A stretch of DNA of 64,000 nt from Haloterrigena sp. KLK7 (GCF_037914945.1 NZ_CP149787.1:248001-312000), one strand, 5' to 3'; counted from the first letter of the stretch, positions 50,584 to 60,209 are shown. Numbers and translations are program-made. The notes: generated by a model from the sequence alone, not told the origin.

Positions 50584-50631
50584 TAGTCGGACGGAAAGAC
50601 TCTTTTCGGCGAAGTGCGGTAGTACGGATCG

Positions 50632-51384
50632 ATGGAGAGCCACTACGAGGTCCTCGGGCTCTCGCCGACCGCCGACGAACGCGAGGTGCGGCGAGCCTAC
50701 AGGACGCTACTGAAGCGACACCATCCCGATCAGGGTGGCTCTCGAGAACGGTTTCTGCGGATCAAGGAGGCCTACGAGGCGCTCGTGGGCGAACGGCCGC
50801 CGACCGATCCGGAGTCGGACGGCGGCGGGGCCCCCCGATCCGCCGAGCCGACGGTCCCGGAGGCGAGCGATCCGACGTACGATCCGGACGCGGTCGACGT
50901 CGACGAGCCCGGACGCGAGGCCCTGACCGTCGCCGGCGAGCGCCTCCGCCTGACGCTCTCGGGGCTCGTCCAGCGCGTCTCCCTCGAGCGTCTCGTCGAC
51001 GGCGTCCCGGCGGCGACCGACCGGACGGTCGCGTTCTTCCGCGTCCGGAACACGGGGTCGACGGCGATCGCCTGGGACGGAGCGGCGAACGCGAGCTTCA
51101 TCGGCGACGACGGCTTCCTCTACCAGGGGTCGAACATCGCGTCGCCGCACGCGGATCGGCTGCCGGAACGATGGAGCGTCTCCGCGACCGAGATCGGCCC
51201 CGGTCGGGCGCTCGACGCCGTCGTCATCGCGGGGGAGCTCCCCGCGGACGTGACCGTCGAGCAGGTCGTGTACACCCACCGCGGGACCGACGAGGACGGA
51301 CGAGACGCGGAGACCGAACGCTATCTCTTCGAACTGCGGCCGCTCGTCCGCGAGCGACTGAACCGCCTGCCGTACCGTCGCTAG
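50632..51384 (+). CDS. DnaJ-domain protein with C-terminal beta domain
   Basis: 250 residues. The J domain covers about 1-60: YEVLGLSPTADEREVRRAYR, then the HPD motif (about 27-29) in LLKRHHPDQGG and FLRIKEAYEALVG. After a Pro/Ser-rich linker comes a beta-rich domain (about 100-250) unlike the DnaJ zinc-finger or substrate domains, with VAFFRVRNTGSTAIAWDGAA. It would stimulate DnaK ATPase for a specific client or place. It lies just behind a solo TnpB-element end, so its promoter region is partly foreign. Confidence 0.88.
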   Translation: MESHYEVLGLSPTADEREVRRAYRTLLKRHHPDQGGSRERFLRIKEAYEALVGERPPTDPESDGGGAPRSAEPTVPEASDPTYDPDAVDVDEPGREALTVAGERLRLTLSGLVQRVSLERLVDGVPAATDRTVAFFRVRNTGSTAIAWDGAANASFIGDDGFLYQGSNIASPHADRLPERWSVSATEIGPGRALDAVVIAGELPADVTVEQVVYTHRGTDEDGRDAETERYLFELRPLVRERLNRLPYRR

Positions 51385-51466
51385 CGCGCTCCTCCACGGT
51401 CGGCGTCGCCGCAGACCGCGTTCCGGAATGGCAAGACAGATACGGGATTGCTCCCAACCGTCGACA

Positions 51467-52069
51467 ATGGCAACCGCCGACGCGAGACGACGGCTTCGAG
51501 AACGGCCGATCGGCGCCACGATCTTCCTGACGATCGTCGGCTACGCGCTCGTCATCGGGACCTTCGTCCTCGACGTCCCGATCTATCCCGACCTCAGCCT
51601 CGAGCAGGTGAACCTGCTCACGGACCTGATCGCGGTCAACAACGCGATCGCGACGGTGGTCCTGGCCGCGGGGTGGTACTGGATCCGGGCCGGCGAGACC
51701 GAGAAACACCGACTCGCGATGATCACCGGGTTCGCGCTGATCCTGCTGTTTCTGGTCATGTACCTCCTCAAGGTCGGCGGCGGCGGGACGAAGGAGTTCG
51801 TGGGGCCGCAACTGATCAGATACGGCTATCTGATCATGCTCGCGATCCACATCCTCCTCTCGATCGTCTCGGTCCCGGTCGTCCTGTACGCGCTGATCCT
51901 CGGCCTGACGCACACGCCCGCGGAACTGCGCCAGACGGCCCACGCGCGGATCGGCCGTATCGCCGCCGGCGCGTGGATCCTGAGTCTCGTGCTCGGGGTC
52001 GTCACCAATCTGATGCTCAACCACATCTTCGGCTACGAGTTCGCGATGGTGTTCGCCCCGCTGTTCTGA
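51467..52069 (+). CDS. DUF420 membrane protein
   Basis: 200 residues from the ATG at 51467; an in-frame ATG at 51428 would add 13 residues without pattern. Five hydrophobic helices; the conserved DUF420 core includes LIAVNNAIATVVLAAGWYWI, the AETEKHR-like GETEKHRLAMITGFALI and LIMLAIHILLSIVSVPVVLY. The conserved histidines in these helices suggest heme or copper binding; members are found with cytochrome oxidase assembly genes (CtaM-like). Here it stands apart from oxidase genes. Confidence 0.88.
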   Translation: MATADARRRLRERPIGATIFLTIVGYALVIGTFVLDVPIYPDLSLEQVNLLTDLIAVNNAIATVVLAAGWYWIRAGETEKHRLAMITGFALILLFLVMYLLKVGGGGTKEFVGPQLIRYGYLIMLAIHILLSIVSVPVVLYALILGLTHTPAELRQTAHARIGRIAAGAWILSLVLGVVTNLMLNHIFGYEFAMVFAPLF

Positions 52070-52131
52070 GCCTCCCGTCGGGTTCCCGACCTCCGTGTCA
52101 GTATTTTGGTCGTGGCGGTCGGACGGACCGT

Positions 52132-52626
52132 ATGCAGATCCGCGGAAGCCTCTCGCCGACGGCGATCGCGTCGTTTCTCGAGGAGTCGACGGTTCCGGTT
52201 CGCCTCTCCTGTCGAACGCCCGCCGACCACCTCTGGATGTGCTCGCTGTGGTATCGTCTCGAGGAGACGGACGCGGGAGCCGACTCGAGCGACCGCGACG
52301 GCTGGCGACTCCAGTGTGCCACGTCGGCGTCCGCCGACGTCGTCTCGTTTCTCGAGGCCGATCCCGAGGTCGCGTTCGAAGTGTCGACGAACGACCCGCC
52401 GTACGCCGGCGTCAGGGGCCGCGGCACCGCGTCGATCGAGCCCGATCCCGAGAAGGAGACGCTCCGAACGCTCCTCGAGCGGTACCTCGACGACACGGAG
52501 TCGGGACTGGCTCGGGAGCTGTTGCGGGACGAACGCGACGAGGTGGTGCTCACCGTCGAGCCGGCGGTGGTGTACGGCTGGGACTTCTCGGATCGAATGG
52601 GCGACGGGGCCGCGGACTCGTCGTAG
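52132..52626 (+). CDS. Split-barrel flavin-binding protein (pyridoxamine phosphate oxidase-like)
   Basis: 164 residues from the ATG at 52132. It begins MQIRGSLSPTAIASFLEEST and continues with VPVRLSCRTPADHLWMCSLW, then WRLQCATSASADVVSFLEAD and DPPYAGVRGRGTASIEPDPE, the strand order of the PNPOx-like split barrel. Such proteins bind FMN or F420. It stands 62 bases after the DUF420 gene and could be cotranscribed. The substrate is unknown. Confidence 0.75.
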   Translation: MQIRGSLSPTAIASFLEESTVPVRLSCRTPADHLWMCSLWYRLEETDAGADSSDRDGWRLQCATSASADVVSFLEADPEVAFEVSTNDPPYAGVRGRGTASIEPDPEKETLRTLLERYLDDTESGLARELLRDERDEVVLTVEPAVVYGWDFSDRMGDGAADSS

Positions 52627-52653
52627 TCCCGTCCGACGGCTCGGCGATACCGC

Positions 52654-54135
52654 TCAGTAGGGAATCACGTACAGCGCGATCGCCAGGAAGGGGATCAGCG
52701 CGAGCAGCATCGCGACGGCGTACCCGAACATCTCGCGGGCCCGGATGTCCGTGATCGCCAGCAGCGGGAGCGCCCAGAACGGGTTCGCCAGATTGGTGTG
52801 GGCGTCGCCGACGGCGTAGGCGATCGTCGCGTGACCGGTCTCGAGACCGAGTTCGTGGGCGGCCTCGAGCACCGACGGCCCGAGGACGATCCACTCGCCG
52901 CCGCCCGAGGGGACGAAGAAGTTGACGATCGCGCCGGTGATCCAGGCGACCACCGGGAACGTCTCGGGGGTCGAGATCGCGAGCAGTCCGGCGGCGATCG
53001 TTTCCGCGAGGCCGGAGCCGGCCATCATCCCCTGAATGCCCGCGAAGAAGGGGAACAGCAGGATGATGCCGGCGGCGGCCTCCGACGCCTCGCCGAACCG
53101 GTCCCGGTAGGCCATCGGGCGCGTGTAGATCGCCAGCCCGACGAACAGGAACGCGAAGTTCAGGACGTTCAGCGTCAGCGCGTCGAGCCCCTGCGAGTAG
53201 AACTCCCAGGCGATCACCGCGACGCCGGTCAGCGCGATGAGGCCCCCGAGCAGTCGACTGTTGTCGATCCGCTCGGCCGGGAGCGGACCGTCGCCGGTGT
53301 CGTCGCTTCCGCCCGAATCCGACGCGGACGCAGTCGTCCCCCCGTCGACCGCCAGATCGTCCGCGTCGTCGGTCGTCGTTTCGGCCGCCGACCCCCGCTC
53401 GAGCAGCGCGTCCTCGGAGACGTACGCCGAGATGTCCCGCGAGCGCGTCGGCGACGGCGACAGCAGGTAGAGGACGACCGCCGCGTAGGCGATCGACAGC
53501 GCGGTGAGCGCCAGCGCGTACGTGCTGAAGACCGTCGCGGACGTCCCGACGGTGTCCTCGACCACGCCGAGTTCGATGAACTCGTTGCCCGGCGTCGCCA
53601 GCAGGAGCGGCGCCGAGCCGGACAGCCCCCAGTGCCACGTGAGCCCGAGTCCCATGTAGCCGGCCACGCAGAGCAGCGGGTAGTGGACGTCGATACCCCG
53701 TTGATACGCGGCCTTCCCCATCTCTCGAGCGAAGATGGCGCCGACCACGAGGCTGAGTCCCCAGTGGATCCAGGCCAGCGTCATCGAAACGACGCCGACG
53801 AGGACGACCGCCTGCCGACCGCTGTTCGGCAGCGTCGCCAGCCACTGGAGCGCGTCGTTGACCCGCGGATGGTACGCGATTACGAACCCGGTCATGATGA
53901 TCAACACCATCTGCATCGCGAACTCGAGGAACGCCCAGAACCCGTCGTACCAGAAGCCCACCATCTCCGTCGGTCCCTGTCCCTCGACGATCATACCGAC
54001 GACGAAGACGACGTACGACAGGATGATCGCGAACAGGAACGGACTGGGCATCCACCGTTCGACGACGTCCGCGATCGCCTCCCCCGCTCGCTCGATGACG
54101 GTCCCACGTGCCGCCGGTTCCGATCTCCCGGACAT
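52654..54135 (-). CDS. Short-chain fatty acid transporter, AtoE family
   Basis: 493 residues from the ATG at 54135 (MSGRSEPAARGTVIER). About ten to twelve membrane helices; the family hallmark region WMPSPFLFAIILSYVVFVVG, the Trp/His-rich TLAWIHWGLSLVVGAIFARE and the C-terminal FFVPSGGGEWIVLGPSVLEA with HTNLANPFWALPLL are all present. The cytoplasmic loop (about 245-300) has been lengthened by an acidic low-complexity stretch. It should import acetoacetate or short-chain fatty acids. It is divergent from the MFS gene at 54199 (63 bases). Confidence 0.92.
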   Translation of the reverse strand: MSGRSEPAARGTVIERAGEAIADVVERWMPSPFLFAIILSYVVFVVGMIVEGQGPTEMVGFWYDGFWAFLEFAMQMVLIIMTGFVIAYHPRVNDALQWLATLPNSGRQAVVLVGVVSMTLAWIHWGLSLVVGAIFAREMGKAAYQRGIDVHYPLLCVAGYMGLGLTWHWGLSGSAPLLLATPGNEFIELGVVEDTVGTSATVFSTYALALTALSIAYAAVVLYLLSPSPTRSRDISAYVSEDALLERGSAAETTTDDADDLAVDGGTTASASDSGGSDDTGDGPLPAERIDNSRLLGGLIALTGVAVIAWEFYSQGLDALTLNVLNFAFLFVGLAIYTRPMAYRDRFGEASEAAAGIILLFPFFAGIQGMMAGSGLAETIAAGLLAISTPETFPVVAWITGAIVNFFVPSGGGEWIVLGPSVLEAAHELGLETGHATIAYAVGDAHTNLANPFWALPLLAITDIRAREMFGYAVAMLLALIPFLAIALYVIPY

Positions 54136-54198
54136 GTGAGTGACGATACCAAACACCGTGATAAACGTTATGTGCGACGGCGTCGGCCTTCGGACCGA

Positions 54199-55485
54199 AT
54201 GCGAGCCGACGACGGGTCGTCCGCCGAGGAGGGGCCAAGCGCCGTCCGCGAGGCCGCCTCGAGCGAGTCCGGGGTCTACCGCGGCTGGTACGTCGTCGCC
54301 GGCGGGTTCGTCGGCGCGTTCGTCGTCTTCGGGCTCTCCTACGCGTTCGGCGTCTTCCTCGAGCCGATCCAGCGGGACCTCGGCCTCTCGCGGTCGGGCG
54401 TCTCCGTTATCTTCTCCCTGCAGACGGTCGTGATCTACGTCGCCGCGGCGCTGCTGGGCGTCCTCGCGGACCGGTTCGGCGTGCGACGGCTGCTGAGCGC
54501 CGGCGCGGTCGTCCTCGCGATCGGCGGCGTCTGGACGAGTCGCGCGAACGGCTACGCCGGCCTCCTCGTCGCCTACGGCGTCTGTACGGCGATCGGGCTC
54601 GGCGCGATCTACGTCGTCTCGTACGCGACCGTCCCGCGGTGGTTCGACCGCCGCCGGGGCCTCGCGACCGGGATCGCGACCGCCGGACTCGGGATCGGGA
54701 TGGTCGCGACGGCGCCCGCCGCGAGCGCGCTCGTGGCCGCGATAGGGTGGCGGGTCGCGATCCTCGCGCTCGTCCTCGCCGCGGCCGCCGCCGTCGCCGC
54801 CGTGGCGCCGCTGTTCGCCGACGATCCGGCCTCGAGCGACGCGCCCGTCGACGTCGAGCGGGAATTTCCCGACGGGGTGGCGAATCGCGAGCCGCCCGAC
54901 TGGGCGACGTACCGACGCGAACTCTCCGCAGTCGCGCTCTCTCGACCGTTCCTGTTGCTGTTCGCGGGCTGGGTACTCACTTACGCGACGCTGTACGTCG
55001 TGCTCGTTCACGTCGTCGCCTACGCGAGCGACGCCGGCCTCGGCGACGGAACGGGCGCGATCGCCATCGCCGTCGTCGGGGCGACCACTGCCATCGCACG
55101 GATCGGGATCGGCGGACTCGCCGATCGGCTGGGCCGCGTCCGGACGTTCGTCGCGTGTTCGGCCGTCATGGGCCTCTCGACCCTGGGGCTCCCGTTCGCC
55201 GGGTCCGCGGTCGGCCTGTACGCCGTCGCCGTCGTCTTCGGCGTCGCCTACGGCGGCAACGGCGCGTTGCTCTCCCCGCTCACGGTCGATCTCTTCGGGT
55301 CGGCGAACCCGAACGCGATCTTCGGACTCGTCTCGCTTTCGTTCGCCGTCTCGGGGCTGCTCGCGCCGTGGATCGCCGGCCTCGCGTACGATCTCGCGGG
55401 GACGTACACGCCGGCGTTCGTCGGCGCGGGACTCGCGGGGCTGGTCGGGTCGGCGCTGATCGCGGCCGCGGCCGCAGACGCGTGA
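54199..55485 (+). CDS. MFS transporter (oxalate/formate or monocarboxylate-like)
   Basis: 428 residues from the ATG at 54199; the frame is open far upstream only because it is antisense to the AtoE gene. Twelve helices. The N-terminal half has GLSYAFGVFLEPIQRDLGLS, typical of the oxalate:formate antiporter/monocarboxylate branch, and the loop-2 motif GVLADRFGVRR; GGLADRLGRVR is its counterpart in the second half. The central loop (about 210-240) is acidic. Sharing a divergent promoter with a fatty-acid transporter suggests a carboxylate substrate. Confidence 0.9.
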   Translation: MRADDGSSAEEGPSAVREAASSESGVYRGWYVVAGGFVGAFVVFGLSYAFGVFLEPIQRDLGLSRSGVSVIFSLQTVVIYVAAALLGVLADRFGVRRLLSAGAVVLAIGGVWTSRANGYAGLLVAYGVCTAIGLGAIYVVSYATVPRWFDRRRGLATGIATAGLGIGMVATAPAASALVAAIGWRVAILALVLAAAAAVAAVAPLFADDPASSDAPVDVEREFPDGVANREPPDWATYRRELSAVALSRPFLLLFAGWVLTYATLYVVLVHVVAYASDAGLGDGTGAIAIAVVGATTAIARIGIGGLADRLGRVRTFVACSAVMGLSTLGLPFAGSAVGLYAVAVVFGVAYGGNGALLSPLTVDLFGSANPNAIFGLVSLSFAVSGLLAPWIAGLAYDLAGTYTPAFVGAGLAGLVGSALIAAAAADA

Positions 55486-55534
55486 GAAACGGAGCGAACC
55501 GCGGGACCGAGGGGCGGAACCGCCGGCCTCGGTC

Positions 55535-56308
55535 TCAGTCCGTCCGCGGGATCGACCGCGCGCCGAGCGCGAACGCGACGACGGCGACGACCGTCAGCAC
55601 GGCGAGGTTCGACAGCGCCGGATCGACGCCGGCGATTCCGGCGACGTCCGCCTCGGGGTAGGTCGCCGCCCGGACGCCGCGAGCGAAGTAGGTCAGCGGC
55701 GAGAGGTTCACCAGCGGCTCGAACCAGCCGGGCAGTTGCTCGAGCGAGACGAACGTCTCCGAGAGGAAGAGCAGCGGGAGACCGATGGCGTTGCTGGCGG
55801 CGACGGCGCCGTCCTGGGAGTCGGTGTAGCTGCCAAGCATCGCGCCGACGCCGCAGAAGGCGACGACGCCGACGAGGACGTAGGGGACCAACAGCGGCGA
55901 GAACGCGATCTCGGCGCCCGTCATGACGACCACCAGCGCGAGGATCAGCAGGCTCGCGAGACCGATGATCGCGGCGTTGACGACGGTCTGGGCGAGCAGC
56001 CACTCCGCGCGGGTCAGCGGCGTCGTCGCCAGCTTCTCGAAGCGGTTGCCCTCGCGGTGGCGCGCCACCTCGCTGCCCATCCGCGACAGCGGCGTGAAGA
56101 GGACGACGACAGCGAGATAGCCCGGCACGTAGTAGGCCGCTGGCTCCGTGAACAGCCCGCCGCCGGTCGGATCGGTCTGGACGAGCGCGCCGAAGATGGC
56201 GATCAGGATCACCGGGAAGAAGAACGTGAAGAAGACCGCCGTCCGACGGCGGACGAACGACCGCCAGCCCGCGCCCGTCGCCGCGCGGACGCGACCGACT
56301 CGAGTCAC
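55535..56308 (-). CDS. ABC-2 type transporter permease
   Basis: 257 residues with six hydrophobic helices in the ABC-2 arrangement: TAVFFTFFFPVILIAIFGAL near residue 25, then LAVVVLFTPLSRMGSEVARH, a helix pair from about 100 to 155, and VAASNAIGLPLLFLSETFVS plus the last helix AVLTVVAVVAFALGARSIP. EGNRFEKLATTPLTRAEWLL is the conserved cytoplasmic coupling loop. The start overlaps the stop of the ATPase gene by four bases, so both are made together as a drug/lipid/antibiotic-type exporter. Confidence 0.92.
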   Translation of the reverse strand: MTRVGRVRAATGAGWRSFVRRRTAVFFTFFFPVILIAIFGALVQTDPTGGGLFTEPAAYYVPGYLAVVVLFTPLSRMGSEVARHREGNRFEKLATTPLTRAEWLLAQTVVNAAIIGLASLLILALVVVMTGAEIAFSPLLVPYVLVGVVAFCGVGAMLGSYTDSQDGAVAASNAIGLPLLFLSETFVSLEQLPGWFEPLVNLSPLTYFARGVRAATYPEADVAGIAGVDPALSNLAVLTVVAVVAFALGARSIPRTD

Positions 56309-57303
56309 GCCGTCTCACCCGCTTGAGCGAGGTCGTCGGCGTCGCCGTCCGGTTTCCCGCCGGACCGGCCGGTCCGATCGCGTTCCGTCTCGTCGGCCAG
56401 CGCGAGGTAGACGTCCTCGAGGTCGGGTTCGGCCCACGTCAGCCCGGAGTACTCGAGGCCGCGGTCCTCGAGGTAGTCGACGACGGTCCCGATCGCGGCG
56501 GGGTCGATGTCGCGGACGACGAGCGCGCCGTCCGCCGTTCGGGTCCCGCTGGGGCCGCGAGCGCGCGCCGGCCGTTCGACCGGGTACTCGAGGTCGTCGA
56601 AGGCGGTCGGATCGGCCGCCGTCTCGATCGTGAGGCGACTCGAGCCGCCGTGTTCGGCGACGAGCGCCGCGGGGGTGCCGCGGGCGACGAGCGAGCCGTC
56701 GGCGAGCAGCCCGACGCGGTCGGCCAGCCGCTCGGCCTCGGCCATGTCGTGGGTCGTCAGGACGACGGTCGTTCCGCCGGCCGCGAGGTCCTCGATCAGG
56801 CGCCAGACGGTGCGTCGGCCGGCGGGGTCGATGCCGGTCGTCGGCTCGTCCAGAAAGAGGACGTCGGGGTCGTTGACCAGCGTCGCGCCGACGCAGACCC
56901 GACGCTGTTGGCCGCCAGAGAGGTCCTCGTACCAGGTGTCGCCGGCGTCCGCGAGGCCGACGTCGGCGAGGACGGCGTCGGGATCGCGGGGGTCGTCGTA
57001 CAGCCCCGCGTAGTACGCGACGAGCTCGCGGGCGTTCAGCCGATCCGGCGGCGAGAAGTCCTGCGGGAGGACGCCGAGTCGGTCCCGGTCGATCGCCGCC
57101 GGCGACTCGCCGAGCACGCGTGCCGTGCCGGCGTCGGGCTCGGTCGTTCCCGTCAGCGCGCGCACGAGCGTCGTCTTCCCGGCCCCGTTCGGACCGATCA
57201 GCGCGAAGACCTCGCCGCCCTCGACGGACAGCGACGCCCCCGACAGCGCCGTCGTCTCGCCGTAGGTCTTCTCGAGGTCCGTCGCGTCGACTACGGCAGT
57301 CAT
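56305..57303 (-). CDS. ABC transporter ATPase (drug-exporter type)
   Basis: 332 residues. Walker A GPNGAGKTT (about 37-45), Q-loop LPQDFSPPD, signature LSGGQQRRVCVGATLVNDPD, Walker B VLFLDEPTTGIDP and the switch His (TTHDMAEAE) are intact. The C-terminal extension of about 110 residues (from VAEHGGSSRLTIETAADPT) is typical of the CcmA/DrrA group. It is first gene of the two-gene operon with the ABC-2 permease. The substrate is unknown. Confidence 0.93.
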   Translation of the reverse strand: MTAVVDATDLEKTYGETTALSGASLSVEGGEVFALIGPNGAGKTTLVRALTGTTEPDAGTARVLGESPAAIDRDRLGVLPQDFSPPDRLNARELVAYYAGLYDDPRDPDAVLADVGLADAGDTWYEDLSGGQQRRVCVGATLVNDPDVLFLDEPTTGIDPAGRRTVWRLIEDLAAGGTTVVLTTHDMAEAERLADRVGLLADGSLVARGTPAALVAEHGGSSRLTIETAADPTAFDDLEYPVERPARARGPSGTRTADGALVVRDIDPAAIGTVVDYLEDRGLEYSGLTWAEPDLEDVYLALADETERDRTGRSGGKPDGDADDLAQAGETA

Positions 57304-57376
57304 ACGGGCGGGTTCCGGCGCGTCGGGGGTAAGGGGTTCGATTCGCGACTCGGTCGCGGCGTCGATCCGCGTCGGT

Positions 57377-58765
57377 TCAATCGGTCGCGCTCGTCTCCGG
57401 CGCGGGGACCGTCTCCGGCTCGGGGTCCTCGACGACGTGGCGATCCGGCAGATCGGGGACGGGCTCGCGGCCGACCGTGAAGAACCGCTCGGTGCGCGTC
57501 AGTTCCTCCGTCGCGGGGCTCGGTTTCGTGAAGCGTTCGAACTCGACGGCGACGCCGGCTGCATCGGACGCGGTCTCGGTCTCGGTCTCGGTCGCCGACT
57601 CGGGAGCGATGCGAACGGCGGCCAGCTGGTACGACGGGTAGAACACCGGCGGGAGGATGCCGATGACGCCGTCGCGGCGGTGGAGGCGCTTGAGCCACGT
57701 GCCCGTGTTGACCAGCACGCCGCCGTCGACCTCCTTCAGCATCGGACGGTGGGTGTGCCCGAAGCAGAAGATCGTCGTCCCCGGCTCCGCCGCGAAGACC
57801 TCGCGAGCGCGCTCCTCGTAGGACGCGACCGGATCGACGGTGAGCTCGGTCTCGAAGACGCCGAACCGATTGATCGTCTTCCTGATGTCCCGGCGGATGA
57901 AGTACAGCGGAATCCCCACGAGCAAGAGCAGCCCGGCGACGGCGACGTTGAGCGTGAGGAGGAACCAGGCCGCGGTGCCGGCCCTGCCGAACTGCCCGAG
58001 GAACGCCTCCGTCTGGGTGACCGGTAGCGACCAGATCCCCGTCAGATGCAGCCCCGCCAGCACCGCGAGGACGGCGCTGATATTGAAGAGCAACAGGAAC
58101 GGCACCAGCGAGTAGCGTATCAGCGGATTCATCTCCCGGTAGAAGTACTTCGAGAGGAGCCAGATCGGCATTCGCTCGGTCGGAGTGACCGCCTGCACGT
58201 CCTTGAGCCAGTTGTACCGGCCGCGATCGGAGAGCTGGCCCGCCCGGCTCGTCACGAGCGTGTTGTAGTAGTAGCCCAGCGGCGTCGCGTAGGGATTCCC
58301 CCAGTCCTCGATCCGGTTGTTGGCGTCCTGCTGGTGGCCGTGTTCGAAGTGGATCGCCTGGTCGCCTACCGCTCGAGTGATCGACTGGTCCTGGACGAGG
58401 TCCACGTTGTACTGCGCGAAGCGATCGACGTACTCGTCGTACGCCGCGAGTTCGTGGTCGTGATTGCCCGGCAGCAGCGTGATGGGGACGTTTTCCCCCG
58501 TCGCTCGCAGTTGCTCGAACAGCTCCGGATACGTCTCCTCCAGGACCTCGAACTTCTCGAGTCCCTCGACCGTCGTGAACTCCCAGAGCCCGAACGCGTC
58601 GCCGTTGATGATCAACTCCGCGTTCTCGTCGGTCCGTTCCAGTCGCTCGAGGAAGGAGCGCAACTCGGGGAGAAACTCGACGTCCTCGAGCTGTTCGTCG
58701 CCGCCGATGTGGAGATCGCTGATCACGTAGTAGACACGATCATCGCCGTCCGTCTCGGTGGCCAT
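57377..58765 (-). CDS. Membrane-associated metallophosphoesterase
   Basis: 462 residues from the ATG at 58765. The two-metal site is complete: ISDLH (15-19), NGDAF (54-58), GNHDHE (100-105), FEHGHQQD (140-147) and GHTHRP (336-341). Between the fourth and fifth motifs there is an insertion of about 150 residues with two hydrophobic helices (about 220-242 and 266-290), which would tether the catalytic domain to the membrane. The C-terminal 80 residues are acidic and low in complexity. The substrate could be a lipid phosphate or nucleotide. It stands alone behind the ABC genes on the same strand. Confidence 0.9.
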   Translation of the reverse strand: MATETDGDDRVYYVISDLHIGGDEQLEDVEFLPELRSFLERLERTDENAELIINGDAFGLWEFTTVEGLEKFEVLEETYPELFEQLRATGENVPITLLPGNHDHELAAYDEYVDRFAQYNVDLVQDQSITRAVGDQAIHFEHGHQQDANNRIEDWGNPYATPLGYYYNTLVTSRAGQLSDRGRYNWLKDVQAVTPTERMPIWLLSKYFYREMNPLIRYSLVPFLLLFNISAVLAVLAGLHLTGIWSLPVTQTEAFLGQFGRAGTAAWFLLTLNVAVAGLLLLVGIPLYFIRRDIRKTINRFGVFETELTVDPVASYEERAREVFAAEPGTTIFCFGHTHRPMLKEVDGGVLVNTGTWLKRLHRRDGVIGILPPVFYPSYQLAAVRIAPESATETETETASDAAGVAVEFERFTKPSPATEELTRTERFFTVGREPVPDLPDRHVVEDPEPETVPAPETSATD

Positions 58766-59013
58766 CGTTCCCAGCCTGTGGCTCCACCTCGAAAGCTGTT
58801 GCCGTCTGTGTCTCACAGCGTACCGCGGTCGGGCTCGCTCGCGACTCGCGGCCCCGAACCGGTCGCGGTCGGGATCGGATCGACGCGTTTCGGCGCGCTT
58901 CGACGGAATACGTCGTATTTATTCGGCGTATCGTCGCCGTACACGATACGGGGGAGGGGGAGGCGGCGGAAAATCTCCGCATAACGAAGGCCTATTCCGT
59001 CGATCACTAGCCG

Positions 59014-60108
59014 ATGGCGCGGCAGGGCCAAACGGAGAGCACCGACGAGTACAGGGTGAGAACGTACGAGCGCGGGGATCGGGACGGCGTCCTCTCGTTG
59101 CTCGAGACCGAGTGGGGATACCGACCCGGGACCGACTGGTTCGAGTGGAAGTACGTCGACGATCCGTATCTCTCGCACGTCCCGATTACGCTCGCCGAGC
59201 GGGACGGCGAGATCGTCGCCGTGCAGGGATACGTCCCCTGTCGGGTCCGCCGCGGCGAGCGGATCGTCCTGGCGTGCAAACCGGTCGACGCGGTCGTTCA
59301 CCCCGACCACCGTCGAAACGGACTCTACTCCCGAATCACCGAGCGCGGGATCAGTCGCTATCGCCGTCGAGAGTCGGCGCTGTTCTTCAACTTCCCGAAC
59401 GGCGCGTCGCTCGGCGCACAGGAACAGCTCGGCTGGTCAGAGGTGACGGTCGTGCCGATGTACTACAGGGTGCAACGGCCCGGCGAACTGCTTCCGGACG
59501 AGACGGTCCCCGGCCCGATCGGGCGAGCGGCGGACGCCGTCACACGAACGGGGCTCGGCCTCTTCGATCGGTTCTCGCCGGCGGACGGGACGTACGACGT
59601 CGAGCGATACGCGTCGCCGCCCGCCGACCTCCTCGAGTCGATCTACGAGTCGCAGGTCCCGCGCGCGTTCCACGCCTATCGCGAGGCGCAGTACTACGAG
59701 TGGCAGTTCGACGCGCCGACGTTCGACCACACCGCGTACGTGGCCACCCGCGACGACCGCCCGGTCGCCGCGCTCGTCACGCGATCCGGCGGCGAGGACG
59801 GCGTGATCGTCTTCGATTCGCTGCCGCTGGCGTCCCACCACGACGCGTTCGCCGACCTGCTCGCGGCGGTCGTCGCCGACAACGCGGACGCCGACGTGCT
59901 GTCGGTGACCGACGGGACCCTCTCCCCGTCGCTGCTCGCCCGCTTCGGATTCGTCAGCTACGAACTCCCGCTCGTCTCGCGGTTCTGTCATCCCACGTAT
60001 ATGGCGGTTCGGCCCCTCCCGAACGAGGGCAGCGACGGTCAGTTCTCGCGGCGTGCGCTCGCCGATCCGGAGAACTGGTGTCTCTCCTTCCTCGAGGTGA
60101 AGGACTAG
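59014..60108 (+). CDS. GNAT-family N-acetyltransferase
   Basis: 364 residues with an N-terminal GNAT domain: VRTYERGDRDGVLSLLETEW, then VAVQGYVPCRVRRGERIVLA and the acetyl-CoA-binding VDAVVHPDHRRNGLYSRITE (about 90-109, with the R/N-G-x-Y pattern). NFPNGASLGAQEQLGW follows. The second half (about 190-364) looks like a diverged second GNAT-like domain. Family members often acylate sugars, peptides or small amines. It is upstream of the F420 oxidoreductase with 101 bases between them, but the 28-bp motif there suggests a separate promoter. Confidence 0.85.
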   Translation: MARQGQTESTDEYRVRTYERGDRDGVLSLLETEWGYRPGTDWFEWKYVDDPYLSHVPITLAERDGEIVAVQGYVPCRVRRGERIVLACKPVDAVVHPDHRRNGLYSRITERGISRYRRRESALFFNFPNGASLGAQEQLGWSEVTVVPMYYRVQRPGELLPDETVPGPIGRAADAVTRTGLGLFDRFSPADGTYDVERYASPPADLLESIYESQVPRAFHAYREAQYYEWQFDAPTFDHTAYVATRDDRPVAALVTRSGGEDGVIVFDSLPLASHHDAFADLLAAVVADNADADVLSVTDGTLSPSLLARFGFVSYELPLVSRFCHPTYMAVRPLPNEGSDGQFSRRALADPENWCLSFLEVKD

Positions 60109-60156
60109 GAGCGCCCCGGCGCCGGGATAGCCGCCGCGGGCACCGGCGCCCGATTT

Positions 60157-60184
60157 CTTGCCCTCGCAGGGTCAACCATTACGC
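60157..60184 (+). promoter_or_regulatory. Upstream motif with CCCTCGCAGGG core, shared with 23873-23900
   Basis: 28 bases with an inverted repeat CCCT-CGC-AGGG, ending 25 bases before the ATG at 60210. It matches the sequence upstream of the membrane protein at 23947 in 22 of 28 positions. It overlaps the expected promoter region. Confidence 0.4.
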
Positions 60185-60209
60185 GCCGATTCGTGGTAGC
60201 CGTCCGGGA

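Noticed and set aside
52798-54198. Long plus-strand frame upstream of the MFS transporter
   Set aside because: It is antisense to the AtoE transporter; the MFS protein starts at 54199, after which the membrane pattern begins.
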